Origin: Bacteroidales bacterium
GTDB lineage: Bacteria > Bacteroidota > Bacteroidia > Bacteroidales > PUMT01
NCBI GenBank assembly: GCA_007132365.1
Contig: SLOS01000297.1
Location: forward strand, 1 to 13,036
Length of the DNA stretch: 13,036 bases
Direction: 5' to 3'
The position numbers and the translations under genes are program-made. This document shows, in pieces, positions 7,334-13,036 of this stretch. The notes beneath the pieces are model-generated. The model made no database searches, was not told where the DNA came from, and saw only the letters and a list, made by a program, of their open reading frames with translations. The first letter of the stretch is position 1. Each line of letters starts with the position of its first letter.

Positions 7334-7369
7334 CTATTCTGCAAGATCTCGCTATTCTACAAGATCCCG
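7334..7369 (-). repeat. 18-bp tandem duplication spanning the lipoprotein stop codon
   Basis: The segments 7334-7351 (ctattctgcaagatctcg) and 7352-7369 (ctattctacaagatcccg) differ at two bases. On the minus strand the second encodes the gene's last residues RDLVE and its TAG; the first would encode RDLAE and another TAG just beyond. It is a slippage-type copy of the gene end. Confidence 0.8.
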
Positions 7370-7756
7370 GAGTTTCCTGGTTATCTCATTGGTTTCGGAA
7401 CGTACTTCCCGGAGTGTTTCTGAAGTATTATCTATCACATCATTCCAGGTTTCCAGGGTGGCTTCATCAATTAATTCAAGTTCTTTTTCAATAATTTCTT
7501 TTTGTTCCTTCAATGCAGAATCTATTTCTTCGAGTTCTTCCTGCAATTCACCCTGGGCCTCTTCCATATGGTACTCTACAATTTCAATGCGTTCTTCGAT
7601 ATCGTAAAGAATATCATGTAGATTATCAGAAGCGTCTTCTTTAAGTTCATTAAGCTGCTCCTGCCTTACCCTGTCGGCGCCACCACCACCGCAGGCACCA
7701 AGAATCAGGGAAAACATAAAGATCAGAGTCAAGACAATTAATTCTGGTTTTTTCAT
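7352..7756 (-). CDS. Small coiled-coil lipoprotein
   Basis: A 134-residue protein, starting at the ATG at 7756: this gives a textbook SPII signal, MKKPELIVLTLIFMFSLILGAC, with C22 as the lipidated residue and GGGG after it. An upstream in-frame ATG at 7834 would add 26 residues before the signal and is not favoured. The mature part (30-134) is highly acidic and helical, with heptad-like hydrophobic spacing (LHDILYDIEERIEIVEYHM, LQEELEEIDSALKEQKEII, LREVRSETNEITRKLRDL), so a long coiled coil is likely. It recalls short Lpp-like or stress-type envelope lipoproteins, but I cannot assign a function. It converges with the PH-like gene; a promoter candidate lies at 7804-7835. Confidence 0.78.
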   Translation of the reverse strand: MKKPELIVLTLIFMFSLILGACGGGGADRVRQEQLNELKEDASDNLHDILYDIEERIEIVEYHMEEAQGELQEELEEIDSALKEQKEIIEKELELIDEATLETWNDVIDNTSETLREVRSETNEITRKLRDLVE

Positions 7757-7803
7757 AATATCAGCCTGGTTTTTAGTTAAAATTTTATACATCACCCAAT
7801 TTG

Positions 7804-7835
7804 CTAAATTACAAAAATCAGAGTATTTAAACAAA
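7804..7835 (-). promoter_or_regulatory. Candidate promoter for the coiled-coil lipoprotein
   Basis: On the minus strand TTTG (7835-7832) is followed after 20 bp by TAATTTAG (7811-7804), one base off TAnnTTTG. Spacing is right for a Bacteroidota housekeeping promoter and the start codon follows about 48 bp downstream. Confidence 0.4.
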
Positions 7836-7959
7836 TGATTTTAAGGTTTTTATTATTAGTAATATACAGTAAGACACTTCTTAAAAGATGGAACGATCCA
7901 TCCGGGATAGTAGTTTTACCGGTTAACTATAATTCCATCTATCTGGTCAAACACCTTAT

Positions 7960-7995
7960 TTTTTTTCATCTCGCAGGTTTTTTTGATCTCGCAGG
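7960..7995 (+). repeat. 18-bp tandem duplication in intergenic DNA
   Basis: The 18-bp segment tttttttcatctcgcagg (7960-7977) is directly followed by tttttttgatctcgcagg (7978-7995), with one mismatch. Confidence 0.85.
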
Positions 7996-8136
7996 AATAT
8001 TAAAAACATATTCAATTGAGTTAACATAGCTCAGATAAATGTCTGATAAACAATTAAGATTTATTTTATCTCTTTCAGCCAATTCCAAAATAAGCAAACC
8101 TTCAAAAAATAATTATTTTTGTGCCTGATTTCAGCC

Positions 8137-8179
8137 GGAAACCTATTTTCTGCTGCTGATGGTTTCCAGGAAGGAGGTG
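8137..8179 (+). promoter_or_regulatory. Leader hairpin followed by a Shine-Dalgarno-like element
   Basis: The arms ggaaacc (8137-8143) and ggtttcc (8161-8167) are perfectly complementary around a 17-nt loop, and aaggaggtg (8171-8179) follows after three bases. This purine-rich site is 34 nt from the ATG at 8214, too far to be a normal ribosome binding site, and no start codon with an open frame lies behind it. The aacct part of the left arm could also pair with aggtt at 8181-8185, giving an alternative fold. A regulatory leader is possible but unproven. Confidence 0.35.
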
Positions 8180-8213
8180 TAGGTTATCATAACTTAAAAT
8201 ACTTATTTAAACT

Positions 8214-9752
8214 ATGGAATACTTTTCAGATCAGATGGCCAATGCAAATATACTCAATCAGTACTGGCTGACATTTCTGCTTGTCATCTCCATGGTGCTT
8301 GTATCCCGCACTTTTGTTGCGGGCACGAGGTATTCACCAATATTGATTATTGTTGTGTTTGGGCTGATAATGGGTTATGTTCTGGTAAGTACCGGAATGG
8401 GTACACCGGGATTAGGTGAGTTTCCCATTATCGACTTTACCAGCAAGGTCACTATAACCGCACTCATTGCCTCTTTTTTTGTCGGCGGACAGGAGATCAG
8501 GAAACTCATTACAGACCAGGAAATTGATAAAACGGATATAGTAGTCCCTTCGGATGAGGAGATGTTTCTTGGTACAAAATTTACCCAGTTCATGTTTCTG
8601 ATCCGTTCCTTTTTTGTGCTGGTGGGAATTGAATCATTGAAGCGCGTAATAATCGGATACAGCAATAACGAGCCGCTTGATGCATTTTATCCTCTGCTGG
8701 GGTATCTGGGACTGGTGGGATCGATTATTCTGATTGATTATCGTGCTAAAATTACCAACAAACCGGTTTACATACGAAAGGGTATTTTTGAAACTGCCAT
8801 TATTCTTGGTATTCTCATACTGTCCTGGCATTTATCCGGATTGATCCGACCTTATATAGCCCTGCCGGAAATATTCTTCGCAATGGTCCTTTCAGTCACA
8901 ATTGGATTATTGATGCCCCGCTGGAAATTCGGGCCCACTATCAGGTCATTGCTTTTTGCCGGAATTCCGGTAGTGCTTGCTGCAAATTTTATGGTCGGAG
9001 GATCAAGAATTGCCGAGGCCTTTACCCTTACCGGGATGACAGCGGTGCTTTCATTCGGGTTTTTCGGGCAGTTACTCTGGATGTTTGGTGGCTTGACGAT
9101 TCTGATTTTAATCGGTAAAGCAAATCACATGAGGAACCTTGCCCCTGGTATGGCAGGATCATTGTCGCACAGCGGACTCACAGGAGCCTGTACTGCCGGG
9201 GATCTCGGACCGGAAGCACAGTTCAGGGCTCCCATCATGATAAACATCCCTTTCATTGGACACATTTTTGTTTTTTCCATACTTGCTGCAAGTGCAACCA
9301 CAGGCAAATTGCTGATTCCCTATACATTGATTGTTGTTGCCGTGGGAATAGCGCTTACTGCCTGGGCATTAAAAACAATGAGAAACTCAAATAACAAGGA
9401 GACCAAAGAGATCAGAGGGTTGATGATATTCTCCCTGGGCTGGCAGTTGGTGGCTGTGTTTGGTGGCCTGCTGATACTTTATATTGGTGGAATGGGGCTG
9501 AACGATTCGGTAATGGCCAATGCATCTGCCATTTCTCATTTTGGGCTTTTCGCTGCAATTCAGGGTGGCATGTTTGGTGAGCAGGCATCCGGACTTATTG
9601 CTTTTGTTTTTGCAATGCCGTTTCTTGTGCATCCGCTGGTATTTGGCATATTTGGAAAAACAGCTGAAAACAACGGTATAATGCCTGTAAAGATAGTTTA
9701 CATCCTGGCATTTATAGGAGTTTTGGGTGTATCTTATGCACTGGTATTTTAA
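8214..9752 (+). CDS. Polytopic membrane transporter-like protein, distantly GltS-like
   Basis: A 512-residue integral membrane protein with roughly a dozen hydrophobic segments and no signal peptide. Short glycine-rich motifs recur: ASFFVGGQEIRKL (86-98) resembles ANFMVGGSRIAEA (257-269), and SHSGLTGACTAGDLGPEAQ (318-336) resembles SHFGLFAAIQGGMFGEQAS (441-459). Paired re-entrant glycine motifs of this type are found in sodium/glutamate symporters (GltS) and relatives, where two inverted halves form the pore. The protein is about 100 residues longer than GltS and has a charged cytosolic loop at 100-118. Sodium-coupled uptake of an organic anion is a guess; the substrate is unknown. The ATG at 8214 is the first possible start, since an in-frame stop lies at 8208. 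No partner gene is adjacent. Confidence 0.65.
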   Translation: MEYFSDQMANANILNQYWLTFLLVISMVLVSRTFVAGTRYSPILIIVVFGLIMGYVLVSTGMGTPGLGEFPIIDFTSKVTITALIASFFVGGQEIRKLITDQEIDKTDIVVPSDEEMFLGTKFTQFMFLIRSFFVLVGIESLKRVIIGYSNNEPLDAFYPLLGYLGLVGSIILIDYRAKITNKPVYIRKGIFETAIILGILILSWHLSGLIRPYIALPEIFFAMVLSVTIGLLMPRWKFGPTIRSLLFAGIPVVLAANFMVGGSRIAEAFTLTGMTAVLSFGFFGQLLWMFGGLTILILIGKANHMRNLAPGMAGSLSHSGLTGACTAGDLGPEAQFRAPIMINIPFIGHIFVFSILAASATTGKLLIPYTLIVVAVGIALTAWALKTMRNSNNKETKEIRGLMIFSLGWQLVAVFGGLLILYIGGMGLNDSVMANASAISHFGLFAAIQGGMFGEQASGLIAFVFAMPFLVHPLVFGIFGKTAENNGIMPVKIVYILAFIGVLGVSYALVF

Positions 9753-9879
9753 ATTGCTTTAATACTTTTATTTGATCTTTTATTCACTTATCTTTAATAT
9801 TCCATAAAAAGACTGTGGTGGTGGCCGATGTTCATCAATGCTGCCATAAGGATGAAATTTATTTTAATAATTCAGGGTC

Positions 9880-10290
9880 ATGACGAAACTTATTTTAAAT
9901 AAACTTGATTATCTGAGAATTCAGAAATGTATTGATGAAGCAAAGGAATTAAAATCGATCACTGTGTCAGAATCTGAAAGCCTGATGAAAGAACTCAATT
10001 CAGCCGAAATACTTGAGCCTGAAAAAATTCCATTTAATGTAGTGACGATGAATTCGATTGTTAAAATCAGGTTTTTAAATTCAAACAAGCAAATCCAGTT
10101 TCAGATAGTGTATCCCAGACAAGCCAATGTCAGGGAACAAAAGATATCAATTTTTTCGCCTATTGCAACCGCGCTTATCGGATATAAGGTCGGAGATGAA
10201 ATAGAGTGGATTGTACCTGGCGGTCTTACAAAAATAAGGATTGATGATATTATTTACCAGCCCGAAGCTTCGGGTGATTATAACCTGTAG
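9880..10290 (+). CDS. rnk: Rnk-like GreA/GreB-family transcription factor
   Basis: A 136-residue protein that matches Rnk (regulator of nucleoside diphosphate kinase) in length and landmarks. It has a short N-terminal helical part (about 1-48) in place of the long GreA coiled coil. The FKBP-like C-terminal domain of the Gre family follows: NVVTMNSIVKIRFL (53-66), VYPRQANVREQKISIFSPIATALIG (78-101), VGDEIEW...PGG (104-115) and the characteristic ending YQPEASGDYNL (126-136), near-identical to that of Proteobacterial Rnk. The family binds RNA polymerase in the secondary channel region and can antagonise Gre factors; without the acidic coiled-coil tip it should not stimulate transcript cleavage. 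A clear intrinsic terminator at 10335-10359 ends this unit. Confidence 0.88.
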   Translation: MTKLILNKLDYLRIQKCIDEAKELKSITVSESESLMKELNSAEILEPEKIPFNVVTMNSIVKIRFLNSNKQIQFQIVYPRQANVREQKISIFSPIATALIGYKVGDEIEWIVPGGLTKIRIDDIIYQPEASGDYNL

Positions 10291-10334
10291 TTCAATCACA
10301 CATGCCTTTCTGGCAAAGCCCCGCCAGGACATGA

Positions 10335-10359
10335 CCGCACCCAAAGGATGCGGGTTTTT
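10335..10359 (+). terminator. Intrinsic terminator after rnk
   Basis: The stem ccgca/tgcgg (10335-10339 with 10349-10353), with one C-A mismatch and an inner cc/gg pair, closes an AAA loop and is followed by GTTTTT. It lies 45 bp past the rnk stop codon and fits a rho-independent terminator well. Confidence 0.75.
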
Positions 10360-10468
10360 AAGATGAACTAAAAACTGGATAACCGTTGAACAATCTCTGA
10401 ACTTTTACCATGCTATTTTGTTCATAGTTAAATTAAAACAGTTAAACATATTTTTTAACTTAATTACT

Positions 10469-11170
10469 ATGAAAAATTACCTGGTAATAGGCGGATCATC
10501 CGGAATAGGCAGGGAACTGGCATCTATGCTTGCCCGGGATGGCCATAAGGTATATGCTACTTATCGCAATACTCCGATCAGTGATAAAACATCAGGGGTG
10601 GAATATCATTATGTTGATGTGGCTCAGGAAACACTGAATTTTGACTTTCTTCCTGAAAAAATCGACGGACTGGCCTATTGTCCGGGAACTATCAACCTCA
10701 AGCCATTTGTAAGGGTTAAGCCCGAAGACTTTATCGCCGATTTCAATTTACAGGTGCTGGGTGCAGTGAAGGTAATACAGGCCCTGCTTCCCAGGCTCAA
10801 GAAGGCTGAAACGGCTTCAGTAGTTATGTTTTCAACAGTTGCGGTAAAGATGGGATTCAATTTTCACAGCCTTGTTTCAACCTCCAAGGGGGCGGTGGAA
10901 GGACTCGCACGGTCTCTTGCCGCAGAGTTTGCGCCTAAAATAAGGGTTAATTGCATTGCTCCCTCAATTACCGATACACCGCTTGCATCAGGGTTGCTGA
11001 ATTCCGATCCGAAACGGGAAGCAAATGCACAGCGCCACCCCATGAAAAGAGTCGGCAGACCCGCTGATATTGCAGAGATGGCTGCCTTTTTGCTGTCTGA
11101 CAGATCCGGATGGGTTACTGGCCAGGTGTATGGTGTTGATGGAGGCATATCCTCGCTGAAGGTAAATTAA
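10469..11170 (+). CDS. Short-chain dehydrogenase/reductase family protein lacking the catalytic tyrosine
   Basis: A 233-residue single-domain Rossmann protein. The nucleotide-binding loop is GGSSGIG (8-14), preceded by the first strand NYLVI; YHYVDV (47-51) is the strand that contacts the adenine, YCPGT (70-74) replaces NNAG, N93 and S122 (in VMFSTVAV) fill the catalytic Asn and Ser positions, and PSITDTPLA and VTGQVYGVDGG complete the fold. K140 of the YxxxK motif is present, but the Tyr position is V136 (HSLVSTSKGAV). I recall close Bacteroidota relatives that also lack Tyr there, so this is probably a subfamily trait; the reaction is unknown. ATG 10469 is chosen because the glycine loop then starts at residue 8 as usual; an upstream in-frame TTG at 10418 would add 17 atypical residues. 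Single gene, no apparent partner. Confidence 0.87.
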   Translation: MKNYLVIGGSSGIGRELASMLARDGHKVYATYRNTPISDKTSGVEYHYVDVAQETLNFDFLPEKIDGLAYCPGTINLKPFVRVKPEDFIADFNLQVLGAVKVIQALLPRLKKAETASVVMFSTVAVKMGFNFHSLVSTSKGAVEGLARSLAAEFAPKIRVNCIAPSITDTPLASGLLNSDPKREANAQRHPMKRVGRPADIAEMAAFLLSDRSGWVTGQVYGVDGGISSLKVN

Positions 11171-11248
11171 AAGGCCTATTGGTAAATATTTTTAAATGCG
11201 CTAGTTACCATAAGGATTTTTTAAGGAGTTTAGCTGTTTTAAACTTTT

Positions 11249-11295
11249 GTCAATAGTTGGCAAGTGTTAGTCAATTAATAAAAATACTTGGTCAA
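11249..11295 (+). promoter_or_regulatory. Helically phased GTCAA-type motifs upstream of the fasciclin gene
   Basis: GTCAA occurs at 11249-11253, 11270-11274 and 11291-11295, with the variant GGCAA at 11259-11263. The steps are 10, 11 and 21 bp, so all lie on one face of the helix. A wider consensus TTRGTCAA can be read. They may be sites of a cooperative DNA-binding regulator; no regulator gene is adjacent. Confidence 0.35.
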
Positions 11296-11326
11296 AAATT
11301 TTAATTAGGTAATCGAATTATTATTA

Positions 11327-11348
11327 AATTTATAAACAATTTATAAAC
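11327..11348 (+). repeat. 11-bp direct repeat in the fasciclin leader
   Basis: The 11-bp sequence aatttataaac occurs twice head to tail (11327-11337 and 11338-11348), 28 bp before the start codon. Confidence 0.75.
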
Positions 11349-11375
11349 ATCATTAACCATAAAAATTTAAATCCT

Positions 11376-12008
11376 ATGAAAAGAAATCTGATTTTGTTAG
11401 GTTTGTTGGCTTTTATTGCCTTTTCCTGTGAAAAGGATGACCTTAGAAAAGGTCCCCCCGCCGGAGTACCAAAGGGAGGGAATGTTGATCTAGCAGCACC
11501 TCAGGCTGCCCCGGCTCCTGGTGCACAATCAATTGCTGATATTGTTGTTGCTTCTAGCGAAGCGGATCCAGCCGAGTTTACCCTGCTACTTGCAGCTCTC
11601 GAGTACACCGGGCTGACCGGAGTCTTCACTGGTGGCGAGCAGTACACTGTTTTTGCCCCGACTGATGAGGCTTTCGGTAACTTGGTCAATTTACTAGCCG
11701 AAGATCTTGATGACGATATACTGGCTGCAGATGGTCCATTTGCCGCGATCGACGATCTGTTCGGTGACGGTACTGTAACAAACGTTCTTTTATATCACGT
11801 GGCTGAGGGCCGCCGTGCTGCAAACAGCGTGGTACCCCCGGTTCGCCCACGTACTATCACAACCCTTCTGGGAGCAACCTTTACGGTGGACCGCGATGGT
11901 GTGATCACTGATTTGTTCGGGCAGAAGGCGAATATCGTTGATGCTAACATCTCAGCCTCCAACGGTATCATTCACGTTATTGACACTGTAATATTACCTC
12001 TGGAATAA
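11376..12008 (+). CDS. Fasciclin (FAS1) domain lipoprotein
   Basis: A 210-residue exported lipoprotein. The signal is MKRNLILLGLLAFIAFSC with C18 as the lipidated residue, followed by acidic residues (EKDD) often linked to surface export in Bacteroidota. A low-complexity linker rich in Pro, Ala and Gly (about 24-50) leads to one FAS1 domain (about 51-210): start QSIADIVVASSEADPAEFTLLLAAL, H1 motif YTVFAPTDEAF (90-100), YHV motif (140-142) and H2 motif NGIIHVIDTVILP (196-208). FAS1 domains act in adhesion to cells or matrices; a role in surface attachment is a reasonable inference. The gene's third codon positions look more GC-rich than those of its neighbours. It stands alone, with phased repeats upstream and strong hairpins downstream. 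Confidence 0.92.
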   Translation: MKRNLILLGLLAFIAFSCEKDDLRKGPPAGVPKGGNVDLAAPQAAPAPGAQSIADIVVASSEADPAEFTLLLAALEYTGLTGVFTGGEQYTVFAPTDEAFGNLVNLLAEDLDDDILAADGPFAAIDDLFGDGTVTNVLLYHVAEGRRAANSVVPPVRPRTITTLLGATFTVDRDGVITDLFGQKANIVDANISASNGIIHVIDTVILPLE

Positions 12009-12026
12009 AAGAAACCCAAAAAAATT

Positions 12027-12055
12027 GAGTTCCTGATCCGCTTTATCAGGATCTC
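12027..12055 (+). other. Hairpin after the fasciclin gene
   Basis: The arms cctgat and atcagg pair around ccgcttt, extended by flanking t/a and gag/ctc pairs. It stands just ahead of the main terminator and lacks a T-run. Confidence 0.5.
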
Positions 12056-12061
12056 AGCAAG

Positions 12062-12090
12062 GAGGCTGTCCCAGAAGGGCAGCCTCTTTT
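12062..12090 (+). terminator. Strong intrinsic terminator of the fasciclin gene
   Basis: gaggctgtccc pairs with gggcagcctc (one bulged T) around an AGAA loop, then TTTT follows. It is GC-rich, about 55 bp past the stop codon, and would end transcription on the + strand. Confidence 0.8.
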
Positions 12091-12101
12091 GCATTGTAAA
12101 A

Positions 12102-12146
12102 ATGCTACCTCCTGAAATGCCACCTCCTGAAGTATCACCTCCCAAA
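12102..12146 (+). repeat. Three 15-bp tandem repeats
   Basis: The units atgctacctcctgaa (12102-12116), atgccacctcctgaa (12117-12131) and gtatcacctcccaaa (12132-12146) run head to tail. They open a 55-codon frame (12102-12269) that starts with proline-rich MLPPEMPPPEVSPP, which I do not call as a gene because it follows a terminator and has no recognisable later part. Confidence 0.75.
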
Positions 12147-12210
12147 ACGATTTCTCGGGTCGGGCAAAAGCATCACCTTCCGCAACTTTTTTCAGGGCTG
12201 GATAAAAATG

Positions 12211-12246
12211 TCATCCTGGGTGAATATTTATCTCACCCTATGATTT
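12211..12246. terminator. Possible bidirectional terminator between the fasciclin gene and the iron-sulfur pseudogene
   Basis: gggtga (12218-12223) and tcaccc (12233-12238) pair around a 9-nt loop, with outer tcat/atga pairing. A run of T follows on the + strand and a CATTTTTAT stretch follows in the minus direction. It lies about 30 bp past the end of the leftward gene. Confidence 0.45.
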
Positions 12247-12274
12247 TTTATATCAGCGTTATAATCTAAATTGA

Positions 12275-13036
12275 CTATTTCCTTGAGTATTTTTTTATAA
12301 GTGCAAGAAGATACCTTGACCGGAACTGGTTGCTGGCAAGGATCTGCTTTGCAGGCGGCAGCTTAAGTATTACCCCGAGCACTGCTGCCATCGCCCTGTG
12401 GTTGAACAGAACCTGGTTGTCGAATATCAGGTTCTGCAGCTTCCCCCGCTCAACAGCCATCAAAACCACCCTGTGCACCGAATTAACCGGGGTAATTACC
12501 CTTTGCTCACGCAGTTTCAATTTCAGTGCATCCGCAGCAGTTGCATATAAAACCTACACGCTCCTGTACGTTTTCGCCAAATTGTACAAGATTATTGCCG
12601 TATGCCATCTCAAGCAGGTCAAGTCCTTCGGCAACATCAACCTTCCTGGCGATCCTGTGCCGTACAAGCGATTCTGCCGGTCTGTTAAAGGTCATGCATA
12701 TCTCCATGGGAGCTTTGCAGTTTTTGCCCATATGCTCCATCTTATGCCTGCAGTAACATACACCAATTCCTATCTGTGCAGCCGTTCTTATCACCTCTGA
12801 TGCCCTCTCGTAGCTGAGAACATGAAGGGCGTTTTCGTTTGACAGAACTTCCTCATTTACAAAAGTCCTTCCCAGCTGAGTCTCTCCATCGAGGAAAAGA
12901 TTCCTGATAAAATCCTCCTCAACATTGATGTACTGGTAAAAAAGCTCTGACAGGGTTTTCTGGTCAATATCACTCCTGTACCTCATGAGGGAGAATTCGA
13001 AAAAACCTGCCATGGGCGGTGGCAGGGAGTATGTGG
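12275..13036 (-). pseudogene. Iron-sulfur (4Fe-4S) protein gene, internally deleted and frameshifted, 5' end outside the window
   Basis: The N-terminal frame enters from beyond the right edge (codons TYSLPPP precede the internal ATG at 13013) and reads to a stop at 12507. It holds LPPPMAGFFEFSLMR, a cysteine region GVCYCRHKMEHMGKNCKAPMEIC (84-106 counted from that ATG) and CNCCGC (157-162). A second frame, shifted by one base, continues as ADALKLKLREQRVITPVNSVHRVV and ends at 12275. Both halves fit one known Bacteroidota/Chlorobi family in which the piece between them carries two CxxCxxCxxxCP clusters; here that piece is missing. The frames meet at GCGGATGC (12528-12535), readable as C-G-C in one frame and A-D-A in the other. 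No other stop interrupts either half, so the damage looks recent. If made, the truncated product would lack the ferredoxin domain. Confidence 0.8.

Larger units (their letters stand above)
7757..8213. other. Divergent intergenic region between the lipoprotein and transporter genes
   Basis: No supported gene in 457 bp. It holds the lipoprotein promoter candidate, an 18-bp tandem duplication (7960-7995), a possible -7 element TATTTTTG (8114-8121) without a clear -33 partner, and a hairpin plus Shine-Dalgarno-like element before the transporter start. A 64-codon ORF at 7835-8029 has no family-like features and was not called. Confidence 0.6.

Noticed and set aside
7835..8029. A 64-codon + strand ORF with a hydrophobic start
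   Set aside because: It overlaps the divergent lipoprotein promoter candidate, includes the 18-bp tandem duplication and ends just after it, and shows no recognisable domain. It is better explained as AT-rich intergenic DNA.
5085..8120. The 13-mer aataattattttt at 5085, 5829 and 8108
   Set aside because: Although two copies lie just before start codons on the minus strand, such a low-complexity AT word is expected in AT-rich leaders and does not by itself show a shared regulator.
10418..10468. TTG-started N-terminal extension of the SDR protein
   Set aside because: The extra 17 residues precede the beta-strand/glycine loop that normally begins at about residue 3-8 in single-domain SDRs; ATG at 10469 fits better.
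12102..12269. A 55-codon proline-rich ORF
   Set aside because: It begins in a 15-bp tandem repeat after a strong terminator, has no leader signal and reads through another hairpin; I see no support for translation.
12330..12800. A 156-codon + strand ORF
   Set aside because: It lies opposite both halves of the iron-sulfur gene, whose minus-strand frames carry clear family motifs. It is an antisense shadow.

Overview
The window looks like a chromosomal segment of a free-living Bacteroidota, most likely of the Bacteroidales/Marinilabiliales type. This is inferred from a secreted protein with a type IX secretion (T9SS) type A sorting domain, several SPII lipoproteins, a 3-keto-disaccharide hydrolase (DUF1080) lipoprotein, a fasciclin lipoprotein, AT-rich leaders mostly without Shine-Dalgarno sites, and promoter candidates of the Bacteroidota form (TTTG, about 20 bp, TAnnTTTG). 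No tRNA, rRNA, CRISPR array, transposase or phage gene is visible.

Layout. 114-1064 (+) is an OmpA-type peptidoglycan-anchoring protein. 1065-1572 is non-coding and holds two hairpins and an 11-bp tandem array with an exact 44-bp higher-order repeat; it leads to a membrane methyltransferase of the isoprenylcysteine methyltransferase/LmtA type (1573-2325, +, TTG start). 2326-2846 is non-coding and contains a 137-bp tandem duplication with internal 13-bp inverted arms. 2847-4085 (+) is the T9SS-secreted beta-propeller-like protein. 4243-5067 (-) is the DUF1080 lipoprotein and 5133-5828 (-) a DUF3108-like (TapB-type) exported protein; both may be one transcription unit. 6149-7229 (+) is a translationally coupled pair, a DUF3267 membrane zincin-like protein and a two-TM protein with a cytosolic PH-like tail. 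7352-7756 (-) is a small coiled-coil lipoprotein. 8214-9752 (+) is a polytopic transporter-like protein distantly resembling GltS. 9880-10290 (+) is Rnk, followed by an intrinsic terminator. 10469-11170 (+) is an SDR without the catalytic Tyr. 11376-12008 (+) is the fasciclin lipoprotein with a strong terminator. 12275-13036 (-) is a broken iron-sulfur protein gene that runs off the right edge.

Most genes seem to be single units. Their common theme is the cell envelope: five signal-peptide or lipoprotein products, an OmpA anchor, a possible lipid methyltransferase and two integral membrane proteins. I do not see one multi-gene defence or biosynthetic system.

The two most notable observations are (1) the disrupted iron-sulfur gene, where an 8-base GCGGATGC sequence at the junction suggests a microhomology deletion that removed the whole two-cluster ferredoxin domain and shifted the frame, and (2) the number of short tandem duplications (11/44, 137, 38, 18, 18, 15 and 11 bp) that sit in intergenic regions or at a gene's very end.
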